Assembly: GCA_036268375.1 (NCBI GenBank)
Contig: DATAUH010000183.1
Span: forward strand, 1-27,523
Origin: PALSA-243 sp036268375
Lineage (GTDB): Bacteria > Acidobacteriota > Terriglobia > Bryobacterales > Bryobacteraceae
DNA: 27,523 nt
Direction: 5' to 3'
Shown one piece after another: positions 16,382 through 24,649 of this stretch; within the stretch, counting starts at the first letter, position 1, and every line of letters starts with the position of its first letter. The translations under genes were made by a program, and so were the position numbers. Below the pieces are notes generated by a model. That model was given only the letters and a program-made list of their open reading frames with translations, was not told where the DNA came from and made no database searches.

Positions 16382-16487
16382 TTGGTGAATGGTCGTCCAG
16401 AGCATTCATTTGTGAGGAAATGCTCAAATCCCGGGCTACCGCTGCTGATCCGTCTTTCCACCGTGCGAAGCCGTCCATAATGTCAGA

Positions 16488-18011
16488 GTGCATAGTGCAA
16501 TCTTGAGTGTGGAAAAGCCAGTAGCGGCGTTGGAAAGCCGCGCCTCGAAGACGATACGGGAGACATTCGAATCCGGGCGTCCGCTGGTTTACATCCGTTC
16601 GTCCGAGGAGCAACGCGCCGCCGGACTGCTGCACGAAGTGAGCGACCGCATGCCCGCGCCTGCCCCCACGGTTTGGACATGGACACTCACGGAGGGAATG
16701 CGCCACGGCGAGCAGGAGCCGCATCCGGGCACGCGCGATCCCAGGACGGCGCTCGATTTTATCCTTTCGCACACTGCACCAGCGATTTTTCACCTCAGGG
16801 ATTTTCACGAACCGTTACGCGAATCGGCGGAGATCCGCCGGCGATTGCGCGATGTCTACGAAGCCTGTGGCGGCAGGCGAAAATACGTCGCGATCACGTC
16901 GCCCGTGCGCCAGATTCCGGAAGAACTCGAACGCAACGTGATGTATATCGACCTGCGACCGCCCGACATGATCGAACTTAAGGAGTTCGTGCGCGCGGAG
17001 GCAAAGCGGCTGACCGCGAAAGATGCGGACGAGGGCGACGTGGAGTTGATGGCCCGCTCGCTCCTGGGCTTGACCATGGACGAAGCGGGCTACGCGCTGC
17101 GCCGCGCGGTGATGGCGACGGGCGGCTTCGGCGTGGCCGCGCTGCCGGCGGTGCGCGAAGAGAAGCGCCTGCTCATCAATCGCACGGGATACATCGAATA
17201 CATCGCCGACGGCGCGACATTGGGTGAAGTCGGCGGACTCGAAGGCCTGAAGAAATGGCTGCTAGAGCGCCAAAAGTTGTTCGAGATGCGCGATTCACTA
17301 AGCGCGGAGATCGTGCCCAAAGGGCTGCTGCTGATGGGCATTCCCGGTTGCGGCAAAAGCCTCTCGGTGAAGGCGATCGCCAGTTCGTTTCAACTGCCCC
17401 TCTATCGCGTGGACATGATCGAGATCTTTTCGGGACGCCATGGCAAGCCCGAAGGCGCGTTTGTCGCTGCCTGCCGAATGATGGAGGACATGGCTCCGGC
17501 CGTGCTGTGGTTCGACGAAATCGAAATGGGCATCACCTCCACCGATTCAGGCGGTGAGCAGGGCCGAATCTTTGCGTTCTTTCTCACCTGGATGCAGGAA
17601 AAAACCCGCGGCCTCTTTGTTGCCGCGACCGCGAACCGCATCGACCTGCTGCCCGCCGAAATGATCCGCAAGGGCCGTTTCGACGAGGTGTTTTTCGTCG
17701 ACATTCCGCTGGATGCGGAGCGCGCGGAGATCTTCAAGATCCATTTGAACCGCCGCGGCGCCGATGCTTCGCGCTTTGACATCCCGCAATTGGTGAAATT
17801 GACCATAGGGTGGACCGGAGCCGAGATCGAACAGTGCGTGGTCTCCGCAATCACGCAGGCGCGCCTGGGCGACCGCGAAGTGAACGATATGGATCTGATC
17901 TCGATCGCAGTGAAGATCGTGCCGCTGTCGCGAACCATGAAAGAGCAGATCATTCACATACGCAGTTGGGCGTTCGAACGCGCAGTGCGCGCCTCGCCGC
18001 AATCGCGCTGA
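16488..18011 (+). CDS. Ycf46-like AAA+ ATPase
   Basis: A 507-residue protein. The N-terminal part (about 1-240) resembles the degenerate first ATPase-like domain of cyanobacterial/plastid Ycf46. The C-terminal AAA domain is complete: Walker A GIPGCGKS (284-291, K290), Walker B VLWFDEIE (D343, E344), sensor-1 region VAATANRIDLLP, and the arginine-finger region MIRKGRFDEVF. IGWTGAEIEQCVVSA in the lid is typical of proteasomal/FtsH-type AAA modules. The family's role is unsettled; in cyanobacteria Ycf46 has been linked to inorganic-carbon use. The start is uncertain: GTG 16488 is taken, with TTG 16503 or GTG 16509 as alternatives. It converges on an FHA protein gene with only two bases between the stops. 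Confidence 0.88.
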   Translation: MHSAILSVEKPVAALESRASKTIRETFESGRPLVYIRSSEEQRAAGLLHEVSDRMPAPAPTVWTWTLTEGMRHGEQEPHPGTRDPRTALDFILSHTAPAIFHLRDFHEPLRESAEIRRRLRDVYEACGGRRKYVAITSPVRQIPEELERNVMYIDLRPPDMIELKEFVRAEAKRLTAKDADEGDVELMARSLLGLTMDEAGYALRRAVMATGGFGVAALPAVREEKRLLINRTGYIEYIADGATLGEVGGLEGLKKWLLERQKLFEMRDSLSAEIVPKGLLLMGIPGCGKSLSVKAIASSFQLPLYRVDMIEIFSGRHGKPEGAFVAACRMMEDMAPAVLWFDEIEMGITSTDSGGEQGRIFAFFLTWMQEKTRGLFVAATANRIDLLPAEMIRKGRFDEVFFVDIPLDAERAEIFKIHLNRRGADASRFDIPQLVKLTIGWTGAEIEQCVVSAITQARLGDREVNDMDLISIAVKIVPLSRTMKEQIIHIRSWAFERAVRASPQSR

Positions 18012-18013
18012 GG

Positions 18014-18874
18014 CTACTCGCCCGCCTGAAAATCGAGGAAGAGCACATCCGCAAGTCCGATGCGCGCCTTCGCGGGAACCGGCGTTTCAATCTCTTTATC
18101 GCGCTTTTCGCCATTCACGAATTCTATGCTCGAAGGCGCCTTTTCCCCGTTGATAGTGGTGCCCAAACGGCTGAGGTCCTTCAAAAAGAACTGACCGGTG
18201 GCGGGATCGCGGCGCAGACGGAAATGTTCGCGCGAAACGTCGGGCGCAGTCTCCAACTTGAGGTCGGTCCAATAGTCCCGTCCGCCGCGGCCAACCACGA
18301 TCTGCTCTTTGGTCATGCGAAAAGTCTTGCGGCCGCTGGTGTCCTGATACTCAATTACGGCGTAGCAGCCGGGTTCCGGCTGTGTCTGCGCGATCACCGT
18401 CGTGGCCGGCTCGTAGCTCTGCGAGGCGCTTTCGCTGCCCGCCATGCGGCGTGTGGCAATGCGCTTGGTCATGGAGCCGGAGCCGTATTCGTCCTTGGTC
18501 GGCATCGCAAGCTCCGAATGAATCACGATATCGCCCGGCTCAACATCGTCATCCGTATTCTCCAGGATGCGGATCTGCCAGCCGCCTTCGGGCGCCGAGA
18601 CCTTCGGCGTGTCGCGCTTAGTGAACTTGAACCGCTCCGCCATCGAGGCTTTATTGAGGCTTTCCAGTTCCCCATCCAGCGCCCGGCGAGCCTCAGTAAC
18701 GATGCGGGGCAGTATGCCGCGCAACCGCTCCATATCCGCTGGATGCAAATAGACGTGATAAATGGCGGGCGGAAGCGTGGAATAGTGCAGGGGCTCCAGG
18801 CCCTCCTGCATGTTCCGCAGGATCTCGCGAATGATATCGCGCGCGGACGACGATGTTGCGGAAGCGCGTTCCAT
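18014..18874 (-). CDS. FHA-domain protein
   Basis: A 286-residue soluble protein. The C-terminal part (about 185-280) is a forkhead-associated domain that binds phosphothreonine peptides: IVVGRGG opens it, VSREHFRL gives the conserved S-R-x-H, and LGTTINGEKAP gives the T-x-x-N-G loop. The N-terminal 70 residues (REILRNMQEGLEPL, PPAIYHVYLHPADMERL) resemble the FhaA-type N-terminal domain (DUF3662), which often carries a regulatory phosphosite. The middle is a polar linker rich in Thr and Ser. The ATG at 18874 has AAAGG eight bases upstream. No kinase gene is adjacent, so the partner is unknown. It is convergent with the AAA ATPase gene. Confidence 0.92.
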   Translation of the reverse strand: MERASATSSSARDIIREILRNMQEGLEPLHYSTLPPAIYHVYLHPADMERLRGILPRIVTEARRALDGELESLNKASMAERFKFTKRDTPKVSAPEGGWQIRILENTDDDVEPGDIVIHSELAMPTKDEYGSGSMTKRIATRRMAGSESASQSYEPATTVIAQTQPEPGCYAVIEYQDTSGRKTFRMTKEQIVVGRGGRDYWTDLKLETAPDVSREHFRLRRDPATGQFFLKDLSRLGTTINGEKAPSSIEFVNGEKRDKEIETPVPAKARIGLADVLFLDFQAGE

Positions 18875-19024
18875 AACTGACCTTTCCGGATTTTACCAAC
18901 CGCGATTGCCGGTGCGGGGAAACACGCTCCGCCGATATGTGGAAGATCGCTCCCATTACGGCAATGTGAGCATGGCTGAGGCCGCTTGATTGCTCACTCT
19001 ACGGAGACAAGGTAAATCCGCTCT

Positions 19025-19053
19025 TCCTGGATCTGCAAACACTACATCCAGGA
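19025..19053 (+). repeat. Inverted repeat in the leader of the stress-protein gene
   Basis: TCCTGGAT (19025-19032) and ATCCAGGA (19046-19053) are a perfect eight-base inverted repeat with a 13-base loop. It ends 28 bases before the ATG and just ahead of the strong GAGGAGA ribosome-binding site (about 19069-19075). It could be an operator or an RNA hairpin controlling translation. It is not followed by a T-run, so it is unlikely to be a terminator. The rest of the 18875-19081 spacer contains no gene; TTGATT at about 18986 is a possible -35 element, without a convincing -10. Confidence 0.45.
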
Positions 19054-19081
19054 CGCGCGAACAGCAGAGGAGAAAGAAAAT

Positions 19082-19657
19082 ATGGCAGGAAAGAATACGT
19101 CTGTATTCGGTATTTATCAAGATCGCACGCAAGTTGAGCGCGCGGTGGATTCGCTGGTTGCGGCGGGATTTCGCGCAGAAGACATTTCCGTGCTGCTGCC
19201 CAGCAACGTCGGAACGAAAGACTTCGCGCATGAAAAGAACACTAAGACGCCTGAAGGAATCGCCACTGGCGCAGGAACCGGCGCGGTGGTCGGCGGCACT
19301 TTGGGTGTGTTGGCCGGCATAGGCGCGCTCGCAATTCCAGGGCTTGGACCATTCATCGCGGCCGGCCCCATCATGGGCGCACTGGCCGGCATAGGCGCGG
19401 GCGGCGTAGTGGGCGGGCTCATCGGCGCCTTGGTCGGCATGGGCATACCGGAATATGAAGCCAAGCGCTATGAAGGAATGATCAAGCAAGGAAGGGCGCT
19501 GCTTTCGGTGCATTGCGACAATTCCGATTGGGTGAAGCGCGCCAAGCAGCTTCTCGAAGATACTGGCGGAGAACAGATCTCGTCGTCAGGCGAAGCTGGC
19601 GCGGACTACGCGGAGAGCGACGTTCCGGAAGTCCGCCATGGCGGCGGAACGCTGTAA
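19082..19657 (+). CDS. General-stress-type protein with glycine-zipper membrane segment (YflT-like)
   Basis: A 191-residue protein. The N-terminal part (about 7-40) has SVFGIYQDRTQVERAVDSL and GFRAEDISVLLP, the ferredoxin-like opening of YflT/DUF3341-type stress proteins. A long Gly/Ala-rich hydrophobic zone (about 62-125) with repeated G-x3-G steps is a glycine-zipper that could insert into a membrane. The pattern resumes after it with YEGMIKQGRALLSVHCDN, completing the split domain. The tail is acidic. GAGGAGAAAGAAAAT before the ATG is a strong ribosome-binding site, so high expression is likely. A hairpin lies upstream in the leader. Function is inferred as envelope or osmotic stress protection; no enzymatic motif is visible. 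Confidence 0.85.
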   Translation: MAGKNTSVFGIYQDRTQVERAVDSLVAAGFRAEDISVLLPSNVGTKDFAHEKNTKTPEGIATGAGTGAVVGGTLGVLAGIGALAIPGLGPFIAAGPIMGALAGIGAGGVVGGLIGALVGMGIPEYEAKRYEGMIKQGRALLSVHCDNSDWVKRAKQLLEDTGGEQISSSGEAGADYAESDVPEVRHGGGTL

Positions 19658-19687
19658 TCAGTCAACGTATTGGTCAATTCGTCTTCG

Positions 19688-19710
19688 GGCGGGTGCGCAC
19701 AGCGCCCGCC
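19688..19710 (+). terminator. Possible terminator hairpin after the stress-protein gene
   Basis: GGCGG (19688-19692) pairs with CCGCC (19706-19710), and GCGC (19695-19698) pairs with GCGC (19702-19705). The result is a nine-pair GC stem with a two-base bulge and a three-base loop. The bases after it (TCTCCCTGTCTG) are only moderately T-rich. It sits 30 bases after the stress gene stop and 28 before the glycoside hydrolase start. Confidence 0.4.
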
Positions 19711-19737
19711 TCTCCCTGTCTGCCAAACTATTGGTTC

Positions 19738-21819
19738 ATGGCGCAAATTCACTTGTGTTTCCTTTGGCACATGCACCAGCCTTTCTATAAAGATCTGGTA
19801 TCGGGCGAGTACAAATTGCCATGGACACGCATGCACGCGCTGAAGGATTACTATGGCATGGCGAAAATCCTGGAGGAATTCCCCGACATCCATCAAACCT
19901 TCAATCTGGTGCCGTCGATGCTGGTACAGGTGGAGGAGTACGCGTCGGGGGACGCCGCCGACCCGTTTCTGGAAGCGGCGCTGAAGCCCTCCGAATCGCT
20001 TACCGATTCAGACAAAGCGTTCTTGCTCAAGCACTCTTTCTATTCCGATCCACAGCACATGATCTACCGCTATCCGCGGTATGGCGAGCTCTACAACGCG
20101 TGGCAGGTACAGCGCGGCAATTCACGCAGCCTTTTCGGCGCGCAGGAGTTTCGCGATCTGCAGATGTGGTCGCAATTGGCGTGGTTCGATGAAGAGTTTC
20201 AGGAACACGATCCCGAAGTTCACGAATGGGTGCGGCGCGGACGTAATTTCACCGCGGCCGACCAGGCTCGCATGGGCGAAAAACAGCGCGAAATCGTAGG
20301 CGCGGTGATTCCCCAATATCGCAAGCTGGCCGCAACCGGGCAGATTGAGATTTCGACAACTCCCTTCTATCACCCGATTCTGCCGCTGCTTTGCGATACC
20401 AACGTCGCCACGATGCCGCACCCTGGCGTACCCCTGCCGCCGAGATTTCGCTACCCTCAGGATGCGCGCCAACAACTGGCGATGGCCCGCGAGTACGTGA
20501 AAACCAACTTCGGCGTCGCCCCGGCCGGACTCTGGCCTTCGGAAGGGTCCGTTTCCGACGAAGTCTTCCAGCTTGCGGCAGACCTTGGATTTGAGTGGAC
20601 AGCCACCGATAGCGGCGTGCTGAACCGGACGCTTTCGCACTCCGTCGACGTGAGCGGACTCTACCGCCCGTACCGATGGGAGCAGAACGGGCGCGCCATG
20701 TCCGTGATCTTTCGCGATCACTTCATGAGCGATCTCATCGGCTTCGTCTATTCGAAAATGGACGCCGGGACCGCGGCCAGTGATTTTCTGCGCCGCATTC
20801 ACGAAAATTGCGCCGGAATTTTAGCCCAGGGCCGGGACGCGCTGGCGCCGATCATTCTCGACGGCGAAAACGCGTGGGAGTATTACGATCGCAACGGCCG
20901 GCAATTTCTGCGCGAGCTCTACGGCGGCATTTCGCGCGATCCGCAGTTGAACGCCGTTACCGTCAGCGAAGGGCTGCGGCTGTTGGAGCCGGAGAAGCTG
21001 AACTATATTTTCCCTGGATCTTGGATCAACGCGAATTTCGACGTATGGATCGGCGCGGAGGAAGACAATCAGGCGTGGGCGCAGCTATTGCGCGCGCGGC
21101 AGGCGTATGAAGCCGCGGCCGATTCAGCGCCTCCGGCCGAGCGCGAGTTGGCATTTCAGGAAGTGCTGATCGCTGAAGGCAGCGACTGGAACTGGTGGTA
21201 TGGCCCGGAGCACGATTCGGCCAACCGGCCCGAATTCGATCAACTCTATCGCGGACATTTGGCGAACATTTATCGATTTCTGAATCTGACTCCGCCCGAG
21301 GAGCTTTCGCGGCCGATTCTGCGAATTGCCGTGCAAGCAGTGGTGATACCGCCGTCAGGACCGATTCGTCCCACCATTGATGGCGAAGTGACGTCCTACT
21401 TCGAATGGATGGGGGCGGGAGTTTACCGCGCCGAGGAACGATCCGGCGCCATGCACGGCAAAAAATTCCTGATCGAGGAAGCGCAATACGGCAGCGACGG
21501 CGAAAACCTCTACGTGCGCGTGGATTTCCACTCCACCTTCGGCTCCAACGCCGCCGCAATGGAGTTGCGGCTGACGGCCCGCTCGGTAGATAAAGACGAG
21601 GCCGGCTACCTGACCGTAACCTTCATTCCCGGCGGAGCGCGGACAGAGGGCATTGAAGGCGTGGAATGCGCATACGGGCGCGTATTGGAATTGAAAATTC
21701 CAGCGCAAAGCGTAGGTGTTGGACCCGGCAGACCAGTGCGCTTTCAGCTCTCCGTTTGGGAAAGCGGCCTACCCATGGACGCCATTCCGCAGCAGGGCTG
21801 GATCGAAGTGCAGCTCTAG
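19738..21819 (+). CDS. Glycoside hydrolase family 57 (alpha-amylase/glucan-type)
   Basis: A complete 693-residue protein. The N-terminal (beta/alpha)7 catalytic domain shows the GH57 regions in order: HMHQPFYKD (region 1), a His-rich segment near STTPFYHPILPLL, GLWPSEGSVSDE with the expected nucleophile E269, TDSGVL, and ILDGENAWEYY with the likely acid/base D375. An all-helical middle with EGSDWNWWYGPEH and a C-terminal beta domain (from about 530) follow. The family cleaves or rearranges alpha-glucans; the exact activity cannot be read. The long insertion between regions resembles the uncharacterised large GH57 proteins of bacteria. There is no signal peptide, so it is cytoplasmic and probably acts on glycogen-like glucan. 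The open frame continues upstream to 19513, but that overlaps the stress gene and is not protein-like. Confidence 0.92.
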   Translation: MAQIHLCFLWHMHQPFYKDLVSGEYKLPWTRMHALKDYYGMAKILEEFPDIHQTFNLVPSMLVQVEEYASGDAADPFLEAALKPSESLTDSDKAFLLKHSFYSDPQHMIYRYPRYGELYNAWQVQRGNSRSLFGAQEFRDLQMWSQLAWFDEEFQEHDPEVHEWVRRGRNFTAADQARMGEKQREIVGAVIPQYRKLAATGQIEISTTPFYHPILPLLCDTNVATMPHPGVPLPPRFRYPQDARQQLAMAREYVKTNFGVAPAGLWPSEGSVSDEVFQLAADLGFEWTATDSGVLNRTLSHSVDVSGLYRPYRWEQNGRAMSVIFRDHFMSDLIGFVYSKMDAGTAASDFLRRIHENCAGILAQGRDALAPIILDGENAWEYYDRNGRQFLRELYGGISRDPQLNAVTVSEGLRLLEPEKLNYIFPGSWINANFDVWIGAEEDNQAWAQLLRARQAYEAAADSAPPAERELAFQEVLIAEGSDWNWWYGPEHDSANRPEFDQLYRGHLANIYRFLNLTPPEELSRPILRIAVQAVVIPPSGPIRPTIDGEVTSYFEWMGAGVYRAEERSGAMHGKKFLIEEAQYGSDGENLYVRVDFHSTFGSNAAAMELRLTARSVDKDEAGYLTVTFIPGGARTEGIEGVECAYGRVLELKIPAQSVGVGPGRPVRFQLSVWESGLPMDAIPQQGWIEVQL

Positions 21820-21842
21820 CACCGCGGCTACTGAAAGCCGAA

Positions 21843-21872
21843 GCGGACCGCAAAACCTGAACCGCGGTCCGC
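21843..21872. terminator. Perfect hairpin between convergent genes, probable bidirectional terminator
   Basis: GCGGACCGC (21843-21851) and GCGGTCCGC (21864-21872) form a perfect nine-base stem with a 12-base loop, 23 bases after the hydrolase stop and 42 bases after the stop of the convergent gene. There is no strong T-run on either side (CTCATTCTGA on the right). A short direct repeat, CTAACTCCTAGC / CTGATTCCTAGC, lies at about 21886-21911. Confidence 0.5.
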
Positions 21873-21914
21873 CTCATTCTGACTGCTAACTCCTAGCTTC
21901 TGATTCCTAGCCAT

Positions 21915-22421
21915 CTATCCATTCGTCCGCACGCCGCGATGTTCGCGCAACTGCCGCATGCGCGCCTGGAATCGGGCCTGCATCTGATCGGCCTTGGCGC
22001 GTTGCGCCGGCGTAAGCGCCTGATAGAACTTCGCCATCGCTTCGCCGCGACCGGCGCTTATCTTTGCCATCAGCTTACCCCGTTCCGCCGAAAGGCGATC
22101 GATCTGCGCTTTGTCGTTGGCCTTTACCGCCACCGCCATAGCTGCACGATTCTGCCGCAGTTCGGCGCGGGCCGGTTTAGCCGTCTCACGCGCCTGTTCA
22201 AAAAGCGATTTAGCAGTCGCCTTCTGATCGGCCGTCAAATTAAGCGCTTCCATCATGCGGCGATGCCCCGCCATTCGACGGTTGCCCTTGTGCATGGCCT
22301 GCGCCTTGGGCGCGGTCTGGTTCTGAGTTTGCCCGGCCTGCGGCTGGGTCTGCGCTTGAGCGAATATGAGTCCGGCGGCGATGCTTCCCAATGCCGCTAG
22401 TTTTACGATTTGCCGTTTCAT
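21915..22421 (-). CDS. Spy/CpxP-like LTxxQ periplasmic protein
   Basis: A 168-residue secreted, helix-rich protein. A Sec signal (MKRQIVKLAALGSIAAGLIFA) is followed by a Gln/Thr-rich linker. The helical body has two LTxxQ-type motifs, LTADQ and LTPAQ, which define the Spy/CpxP/ZraP family, and many Arg, Lys and Met residues. In enterobacteria Spy is a periplasmic chaperone and CpxP dampens the CpxA kinase. GGAGGTAATAAGCCG precedes the ATG, a strong ribosome-binding site. The gene is divergent from a CpxR/CpxA-like pair across a 142-base spacer with repeated GTAA elements, the same arrangement as cpxP-cpxRA in E. coli. A role as a chaperone or feedback regulator of the adjacent kinase is a reasonable inference. 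Confidence 0.92.
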   Translation of the reverse strand: MKRQIVKLAALGSIAAGLIFAQAQTQPQAGQTQNQTAPKAQAMHKGNRRMAGHRRMMEALNLTADQKATAKSLFEQARETAKPARAELRQNRAAMAVAVKANDKAQIDRLSAERGKLMAKISAGRGEAMAKFYQALTPAQRAKADQMQARFQARMRQLREHRGVRTNG

Positions 22422-22446
22422 CGGCTTATTACCTCCACTTTCGAAT

Positions 22447-22506
22447 GTAAAGCCCGCGTGTAAGGAGCCTATGTGAATGGAGTAAATGTCTGTGATTCCG
22501 CGTAAA
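22447..22506. promoter_or_regulatory. Four GTAA(A/G) repeats in the divergent spy-like/cpxR-like spacer (candidate CpxR boxes)
   Basis: GTAAA at 22447-22451, GTAAG at 22460-22464, GTAAA at 22482-22486 and GTAAA at 22502-22506 all read in the plus direction. E. coli CpxR binds GTAAA-N5-GTAAA, with half-sites ten bases apart. Here the steps are 13, 22 and 20, so the match is in the half-site rather than the spacing. The last two are two helical turns apart. A divergent target gene and a CpxR-like gene make autoregulation plausible, but this is inference from a short AT-rich motif. Confidence 0.4.
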
Positions 22507-22563
22507 ACCGCGGCAGCAACACGGCAGCGGAAAGCCTGCCTGCGTTTGTGCTAATTTCGAGCC

Positions 22564-23259
22564 GTGAACCTTCTCCTGGTGGATGATGATGTGGAACTGT
22601 GCTCGCTCCTCAGCGAATTTCTGAAGCGCGAAGGATTTCATGTCGATTGCGTGAACGAAGGCAACGCCGGTCTCGACCGCGCGCTGCAGCCTGATGTGGA
22701 TTTGGTGGTCTTGGACGTTATGCTGCCCGGGATCGACGGTTTCGAGATTCTGCGGCGGCTGCGCGCCAAGAGCAAAGTGCCCGTTATCATGCTGACCGCC
22801 CGCGGCGAAGACGTGGACCGGATCATCGGCCTGGAGATCGGCGCCGACGATTATCTGGCAAAACCATTTAACCCGCGCGAACTGGCGGCGCGCATCCGCG
22901 CCATACTGCGGCGGTATGAACCGCGCGCGGCTCCGAACCCGTCCGGCCGCATCGAAGTGAATGGAATCACGCTCGATCCGGCCAGCCGCGAGGTGATCTC
23001 GAACGGCAAACACGTCGATTTGACCACCTTCGAGTTCGACATTTTGGAGATGCTGATGCGGTCGGCGGGACGCGTCCTTTCGCGCGACGCGCTGATGGAA
23101 AATTTCTACAACCGCAAAGCCACGCCGTTCGACCGCTCGATTGACATGCACATCAGCCACCTGCGCAAAAAACTGGAGCGCGGCGACTCGATCATCAAGA
23201 CGATTCGCGGCGTGGGATACCAGCTGGCGCGCACGCCGGAGGATGCGGCGGCCGAATGA
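22564..23259 (+). CDS. CpxR-like OmpR-family response regulator
   Basis: A 231-residue regulator. The receiver has the acidic triad D7-D8-D9, phospho-acceptor D51 in LVVLDVMLP, the Thr switch in IMLTARGED and the Lys in YLAKPFNPREL. The winged-helix domain has LTTFEFDILEMLM, the recognition region FDRSIDMHISHLRKKLE and IRGVGYQLA. MNLLLVDDD-VELCSLL and FNPRELAARIRA are close to enterobacterial CpxR. The GTG at 22564 is forced by the family start and has no strong Shine-Dalgarno sequence. It overlaps the kinase gene as ATGA. With the divergent LTxxQ gene it forms a complete envelope-stress module. Naming it cpxR would need orthology evidence. Confidence 0.95.
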   Translation: MNLLLVDDDVELCSLLSEFLKREGFHVDCVNEGNAGLDRALQPDVDLVVLDVMLPGIDGFEILRRLRAKSKVPVIMLTARGEDVDRIIGLEIGADDYLAKPFNPRELAARIRAILRRYEPRAAPNPSGRIEVNGITLDPASREVISNGKHVDLTTFEFDILEMLMRSAGRVLSRDALMENFYNRKATPFDRSIDMHISHLRKKLERGDSIIKTIRGVGYQLARTPEDAAAE

Positions 23260-24578
23260 AATCGCTGTTCGCGCGCATTCTTTTGTGGTTTTGGGGGACG
23301 CTGGCCATCACCCTGATCGGCTCCGCCTTCATCTCCGCAATCGATGTGATGCAGAACGTTTGGGAGCCGAAAGCGCCGGCGGCGCTGCGCATGAAATTCG
23401 ATTTAGAAGAGGCTCGCGCAGCCTACGAGAATGGCGGACGCCCCGCCCTGACGGCGTTTCTCGACAACCTGTACGAAATCTACGGGACGCACGGCGTTCT
23501 TACGGATGAGAAAGGGCGCGATCTGCTTACCGGAAAAAGCTGGGCGGACGCGATTCAAACCTACGGTTCAAAGCCGCTCCTCAATGTGTTGACCTTTGGG
23601 GAATTCACCGCGGTCCAAGCGGCAGACGATCGGAAATATTTCTTCATCACTCGTGCATCCAGGCGAGCGGTGGCCTCCTGGTTCATCACGCCCGACCATC
23701 TTTTTTGGCTGCTGGCGACGTTCTTGCTCTGTTACTGGTTGGCGCTGAATTTGACGCGGCCCGTGCGCGATTTGCAGAAGGCGGTGGAGCAGTTCGGCAA
23801 AAACGGATTTTCCACCCGGTTGAATTCCACGCGTGGCGACGAACTGGGAGAACTGGCGCGGGCATTCGACCGCATGGCAACGCGCATCGAGACGCTGCTT
23901 GCAGCCGAGCGGCGGCTGCTGCTCGATATCTCGCATGAATTACGCTCGCCGCTCGCGCGCCTGGGCGTAGCCGTGGAATTGGCGCGATCGGGCGACGATA
24001 CGGAAGCCGCGCTGAATCGCATCCAAAAGGAATCGGACCGGCTGAATGCGCTTGTAGGCCAACTCCTGCAGGTGACGCGCGCCGAAGGCGATCCCGCTTC
24101 CCTACACCGCGATCCAATCCGATTGGACCAACTCGTCGAGCAGTTGGTGGACGACGCCCGCATCGAAGCGGCGGCTCGCGGCTGCCAGGTGGAATTTGAA
24201 AAGCCCGGCCCTGTCACTGTAGCGGGCGATGCCGAGCTTTTGCGGCGTGCAATCGAAAACGTAATTCGCAACGCGATCCGCTATTCGCCCAACCAAAGCA
24301 GCATCCGCGTTTCACTTCAGTACGTGAACGGGCGCGCCACGGTGGATATCCGCGATTGTGGGCCAGGCGTACCGGAAGAGGCGTTGCCGCGGCTCTTCGA
24401 TGCCTTCTATCGCGTGGAGACCGATCGCGGACGCGGCAGCGGTGGCATCGGCCTGGGACTTTCGATCGCGCGCCGCGCGATCGAACTGCATCACGGCAAA
24501 ATCAGCGCCAAGAATGCGCATCCCGGCTTGGAAGTAGTGATCGATTTTCCCGCTCGCGATAGCGCCACCGCGGCATAG
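23256..24578 (+). CDS. CpxA-like sensor histidine kinase
   Basis: A 440-residue kinase, translationally coupled to the regulator by a four-base overlap. Membrane segment 1 lies at about 7-27, a periplasmic loop of about 120 residues follows, and segment 2 lies at 148-166. A HAMP domain comes next, and then HisKA with LLLDISHELRSPLARL and phospho-acceptor H227. HATPase_c has NVIRNAIRYSP, DCGPGVPEEALPRLFDAFYR and GGIGLGLSIARRA. The order and the SHELRSPLARL motif match CpxA. The protein ends in ATAA just where a direct repeat begins, so its last four codons and stop lie inside the duplicated sequence. It would sense envelope stress, probably with the LTxxQ protein as accessory factor (inference). 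Confidence 0.95.
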   Translation: MKSLFARILLWFWGTLAITLIGSAFISAIDVMQNVWEPKAPAALRMKFDLEEARAAYENGGRPALTAFLDNLYEIYGTHGVLTDEKGRDLLTGKSWADAIQTYGSKPLLNVLTFGEFTAVQAADDRKYFFITRASRRAVASWFITPDHLFWLLATFLLCYWLALNLTRPVRDLQKAVEQFGKNGFSTRLNSTRGDELGELARAFDRMATRIETLLAAERRLLLDISHELRSPLARLGVAVELARSGDDTEAALNRIQKESDRLNALVGQLLQVTRAEGDPASLHRDPIRLDQLVEQLVDDARIEAAARGCQVEFEKPGPVTVAGDAELLRRAIENVIRNAIRYSPNQSSIRVSLQYVNGRATVDIRDCGPGVPEEALPRLFDAFYRVETDRGRGSGGIGLGLSIARRAIELHHGKISAKNAHPGLEVVIDFPARDSATAA

Positions 24579-24649
24579 TTATGTTATTCGGAGCGCAGCG
24601 CGATCGATGGAGCGATGCGTGTGGTGATGCGCGCCGGAAGATAACTGGC
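24569..24649. repeat. Direct repeat, left copy (end of kinase gene plus permease 3' end)
   Basis: This stretch matches 25524-25599 with four mismatches over 76 aligned bases, apart from a five-base insertion (about 24579-24583) in this copy. The match begins at CGCGGCATAG, the last codons of the kinase gene, and covers the 3' end of an ADOP permease read on the minus strand. The two copies flank the PEP-CTERM gene. Confidence 0.85.

Noticed and set aside
16305..16808. Minus-strand open frame over the start of the AAA gene
   Set aside because: It overlaps the AAA gene N-terminus and the terminator hairpin, has no ribosome-binding site and resembles no protein.
17810..18880. Open frame of 356 codons on the plus strand
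   Set aside because: It covers the end of the AAA gene in another frame and the FHA gene in antisense, both of which have strong domain evidence.
19513..19737. N-terminal extension of the GH57 protein
   Set aside because: It overlaps the stress protein gene and the following hairpin. GH57 proteins begin a few residues before the HQP motif, matching the ATG at 19738.
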